Shown here one piece after another: positions 6,005-7,493 of a DNA stretch of 7,493 nt. The notes below the pieces were generated by a model, which saw nothing but the letters and a program-made list of their open reading frames with translations, was not told where the DNA came from and did not search any database. The stretch spans positions 1 to 7,493 of the forward strand of contig DAOVXR010000078.1 in the NCBI GenBank assembly GCA_030636065.1. Direction: 5' to 3'. A program made the position numbers and the translations under genes. The stretch comes from Sedimentisphaerales bacterium. GTDB taxonomy: Bacteria; Planctomycetota; Phycisphaerae; Sedimentisphaerales; SM23-30. Within the stretch, counting starts at the first letter, position 1, and every line of letters starts with the position of its first letter.

Positions 6005-6138
6005 TAGCGTTCTACTCCAAAAACCAGCAATTTTTATCGGAGACGCACGAGGATTGGTGTCCGTTTGCCTTTTGGCAAAACGGGCATCACGGGCGTTCTC
6101 CGAAAGGGCCGTTGCTGGTGCCTGGAGTTAGGACGTTG
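6005..6138 (+). ncRNA. Candidate structured RNA: long rod-like hairpin
   Basis: A nested foldback covers nearly all of 134 bases. Outer helix: 6005-6014 with 6129-6138 (10 pairs, three of them G-U), 6015-6018 with 6124-6127 (T6128 bulged), then 6023-6030 with 6112-6119 (8 Watson-Crick pairs). Middle helix: 6037-6046 with 6093-6103 (10 pairs, T6096 bulged). Apical helix: 6055-6069 with 6074-6089 (15 pairs, two of them G-U, A6080 bulged) with a UUUU loop. Internal loops are 4/4, 6/8 and 8/3 bases. The promoter at 5839-5866 points toward it and the next promoter begins 35 bases after it. It matches no RNA family I recognise: no RNase P, tmRNA, SRP RNA or common riboswitch motif is seen. The same fold could act as DNA, for example as a mobile or recombination element, so the RNA label and strand are inferred. 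Confidence 0.45.
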
Positions 6139-6173
6139 CAGTGATGCCCTTGTCTTTGCGCAGTGAAAATAGC

Positions 6174-6202
6174 TTGCGAAAAAGACGAGATTATGGTACA
6201 AT
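6174..6202 (+). promoter_or_regulatory. Promoter of the PEP-CTERM gene
   Basis: TTGCGA (6174-6179) and TACAAT (6197-6202) are separated by 17 bp. The expected start near 6209 gives a leader of about 38 bases. AAGGAG (6234-6239) lies seven bases before the ATG at 6247, preceded by a run of seven T. Confidence 0.6.
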
Positions 6203-6246
6203 GAATCGGTCAGAAAAGATGGGTACTTTTTTTAAGGAGAATCGAA

Positions 6247-6969
6247 ATGGGTAAGAAACAAAAACTGATGGTGTTGTGTTCGGTTGTGTTGTTTATGACT
6301 TCAATCGCGGGAGCGGATACTTACACGATGATTTTTAATACATCGGACAGTCCCTTTACGCCCGGCGTAAAAAATCAGGGCTGGTGGAGCAACGAGAGAG
6401 ATAATTATGATGAAAATATTAATTATGGTACGGGAATGTCTCCAACAGGTGAAGTTCGTAGCTTTTTTACTTATGATCTATCATCGTTGTATTTAACAGT
6501 CATAGATGCAAAGTTAGAGCTAAGACGCTACGATTATGCATCGAGTGTTTCAAGCGAGACTTTAGGTTTATTTGATGTATCAACAGGTGCTAATACTTTA
6601 AATTATAACGTCGGGACTAGTATAGATATATTTGAAGATTTGGGTAGCGGATTATGCTATGGAGAGTATGAGGTATTTAATACTGGAAGCAGTGAAGACA
6701 TTATCTCTATTCAATTAAATGACTTTGCAATTGATGATATCAATAACGCAATGGGCGGATGGTTTTCTATAGGTTGTTCTCTATTAACAATTGACGGCAC
6801 AACTGTTGGCAGTGGCACAGAGTCTATCTTTGGCAATAGCCATATTGATGGTGAGCCACAAAGGTTGGTTCTTGAGATTATTCCTGAGCCGGCTTCTTTG
6901 CTTATGATGAGTTTTGGATTATTCCTTTTCGTAAAACAAAGAAGCGGCAGAAGGTCTTTTGTTGGTTAG
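6247..6969 (+). CDS. Secreted PEP-CTERM sorting domain protein
   Basis: This 240-residue exported protein has an N-terminal signal peptide (KKQK, then a hydrophobic stretch, with likely cleavage after AGA at 21-23). It ends in a PEP-CTERM tail: PEP at 213-215, a hydrophobic segment at about 216-229 and the basic KQRSGRR at 230-236. In known systems an exosortase recognises this tail in the envelope, and such proteins are often linked to exopolysaccharide. No exosortase is in the window. The body is acidic, beta-rich and rich in S/T/G/N. It contains RSFFTYDLSSL (71-81) and LGLFDVST (106-113), a pattern seen in a recurring class of PEP-CTERM proteins whose function I do not know. The start is fixed by AAGGAG seven bases upstream. 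The gene is more AT-rich than the lipid A genes and has its own promoter, so it is an accessory surface gene rather than part of their operon. Confidence 0.88.
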   Translation: MGKKQKLMVLCSVVLFMTSIAGADTYTMIFNTSDSPFTPGVKNQGWWSNERDNYDENINYGTGMSPTGEVRSFFTYDLSSLYLTVIDAKLELRRYDYASSVSSETLGLFDVSTGANTLNYNVGTSIDIFEDLGSGLCYGEYEVFNTGSSEDIISIQLNDFAIDDINNAMGGWFSIGCSLLTIDGTTVGSGTESIFGNSHIDGEPQRLVLEIIPEPASLLMMSFGLFLFVKQRSGRRSFVG

Positions 6970-7019
6970 TTTAAAATATTAAGTTAGAAAAACATCGATT
7001 TTCAAGAAAGGGGCATTTT

Positions 7020-7493
7020 ATGTTCGACAGAAAAAATTTCTCAATTGTTTCAGTTACTATCTTCTCATTGGTTATAATTTTAGTTTCTGATTTAATGGCT
7101 TTGGAGTATACCAGTTATATTTACACTCCCTATGAACTTATATTTTTCTCCTACGAGGATGGTACTACTCTTGAAATATATGAAACAGATGGCACGACAG
7201 TTTATGATTGGTTTGGTAATCCCGTTGTAATCAACGGAGGTAATGCATTGAATAAGGGCCAGCATTGTAGATTAAGCTATCCTGACCTTTTAACTTCGCA
7301 AAATCATGCTTACCTTGTAACCGGCAGCAAGAAGTTTTCGGTCTTGACGGGCGATGCCGCGACTTCGGATGAGTCATCTGGTGTATGCGGTTATTACGCT
7401 ATGAACCCGAACGGTATGGGTGTAGCGAACGAGTTTTATACTTATGTGCCGAATGTGTACAATCAGTCTTTTTATGAAGCGCCTGACGTTGAA
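7020..7493 (+). CDS. Secreted protein of unknown function, partial (runs off the window)
   Basis: An open frame of 158 codons starts at ATG 7020 and is still open at the window end. AAAGGGG (7007-7013) lies six bases before the start. The N-terminus is a signal peptide: DRK near the start, a hydrophobic run from about residue 8 to 22, and a likely cleavage site after LMA near residue 27. The mature part is Tyr-rich and predicted beta-rich, with DGTTLEIYETDGTTVYDW (47-64), VTGSKKFSVLTGD (100-112) and GYYAMNPNGMGVANEFYTYVP (124-144, G124 to P144 continuous). The 'VTGSKK-SVLTGD' stretch loosely resembles extracellular domains of the IgGFc-binding type, which is only a weak resemblance. Its anchor, if any, lies beyond the window. 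The gene is 50 bases after the PEP-CTERM gene on the same strand with no terminator seen between them, so the two may be co-transcribed. Confidence 0.8.
   Translation, partial: MFDRKNFSIVSVTIFSLVIILVSDLMALEYTSYIYTPYELIFFSYEDGTTLEIYETDGTTVYDWFGNPVVINGGNALNKGQHCRLSYPDLLTSQNHAYLVTGSKKFSVLTGDAATSDESSGVCGYYAMNPNGMGVANEFYTYVPNVYNQSFYEAPDVE

Larger units (their letters stand above)
5452..6246. other. Long non-coding stretch between pdxJ and the PEP-CTERM gene
   Basis: No credible coding sequence is seen in about 800 bases. From 5452 to about 5612 there is unremarkable sequence with A-rich clusters and an isolated AGTACT at 5524. From 5613 to 5780 there are 21-bp tandem units. From 5839 there is a promoter, then small hairpins at 5927-5939 (GCCCG-ATT-CGGGC) and 5956-5973 (CGGCTGA/TCAGCCG with a TTTT loop), a long foldback at 6005-6138, and a second promoter at 6174-6202. 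Open frames across the tandem repeat exist on both strands only because 21 is divisible by three. Confidence 0.75.

Noticed and set aside
6009..6133. Integron attC site
   Set aside because: GTTCTAC (6009-6015) and GTTAGGA (6127-6133) each differ by one base from the R'' and R' consensus sequences and pair with one another. However, there is no integrase, no cassette gene upstream, and the inner helices do not follow the attC L-box and spacer layout.

Overview
The window looks like a chromosomal segment of a Gram-negative bacterium, most likely from the Planctomycetota/PVC group and plausibly the Phycisphaerae. This is inferred from three things: a fused LpxC-FabZ enzyme (also common in Bacteroidota), a PEP-CTERM surface protein, and ordinary sigma70-like promoters with Shine-Dalgarno sites, which argue against Bacteroidota. 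All convincing genes are on the + strand.

Region 1 (1-4587) is a lipid A locus. It holds a bifunctional lpxC-fabZ fusion, two tandem but clearly divergent lpxA-type acyltransferases, and a Gfo/Idh/MocA dehydrogenase. LpxC-FabZ supplies UDP-GlcN deacetylation and the 3-hydroxyacyl-ACP dehydratase. LpxA performs the first acylation of the UDP-sugar. A Gfo/Idh/MocA enzyme beside lpxA recalls GnnA, which oxidises the 3-position of UDP-GlcNAc on the way to amide-linked lipid A; no GnnB-type transaminase is present here. The lpxA pair is bracketed by two direct copies of a multi-hairpin intergenic repeat (1454-1581 and 3343-3474).

Region 2 (4588-5451) is pdxJ, pyridoxine 5'-phosphate synthase, with a good ribosome binding site and a small palindrome in its leader.

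Region 3 (5452-6246) is about 0.8 kb with no credible gene. It contains eight imperfect tandem units of exactly 21 bp around an AGTACT core, then a strong promoter (5839-5866), two small hairpins, and a long rod-like foldback (6005-6138, about 47 possible pairs in a 134-nt span). This last part is a candidate structured RNA. A second promoter (6174-6202) follows and serves the next gene.

Region 4 (6247-7493) is visibly more AT-rich. It encodes a secreted PEP-CTERM protein and the start of a second secreted protein that runs off the window end.

The most interesting points are the rod-like RNA candidate with a competing 9-bp pairing, the paired repeats with a pairing-preserving stem change, and the split of the two LpxA copies into one with canonical substrate-site residues and one that has lost several of them.
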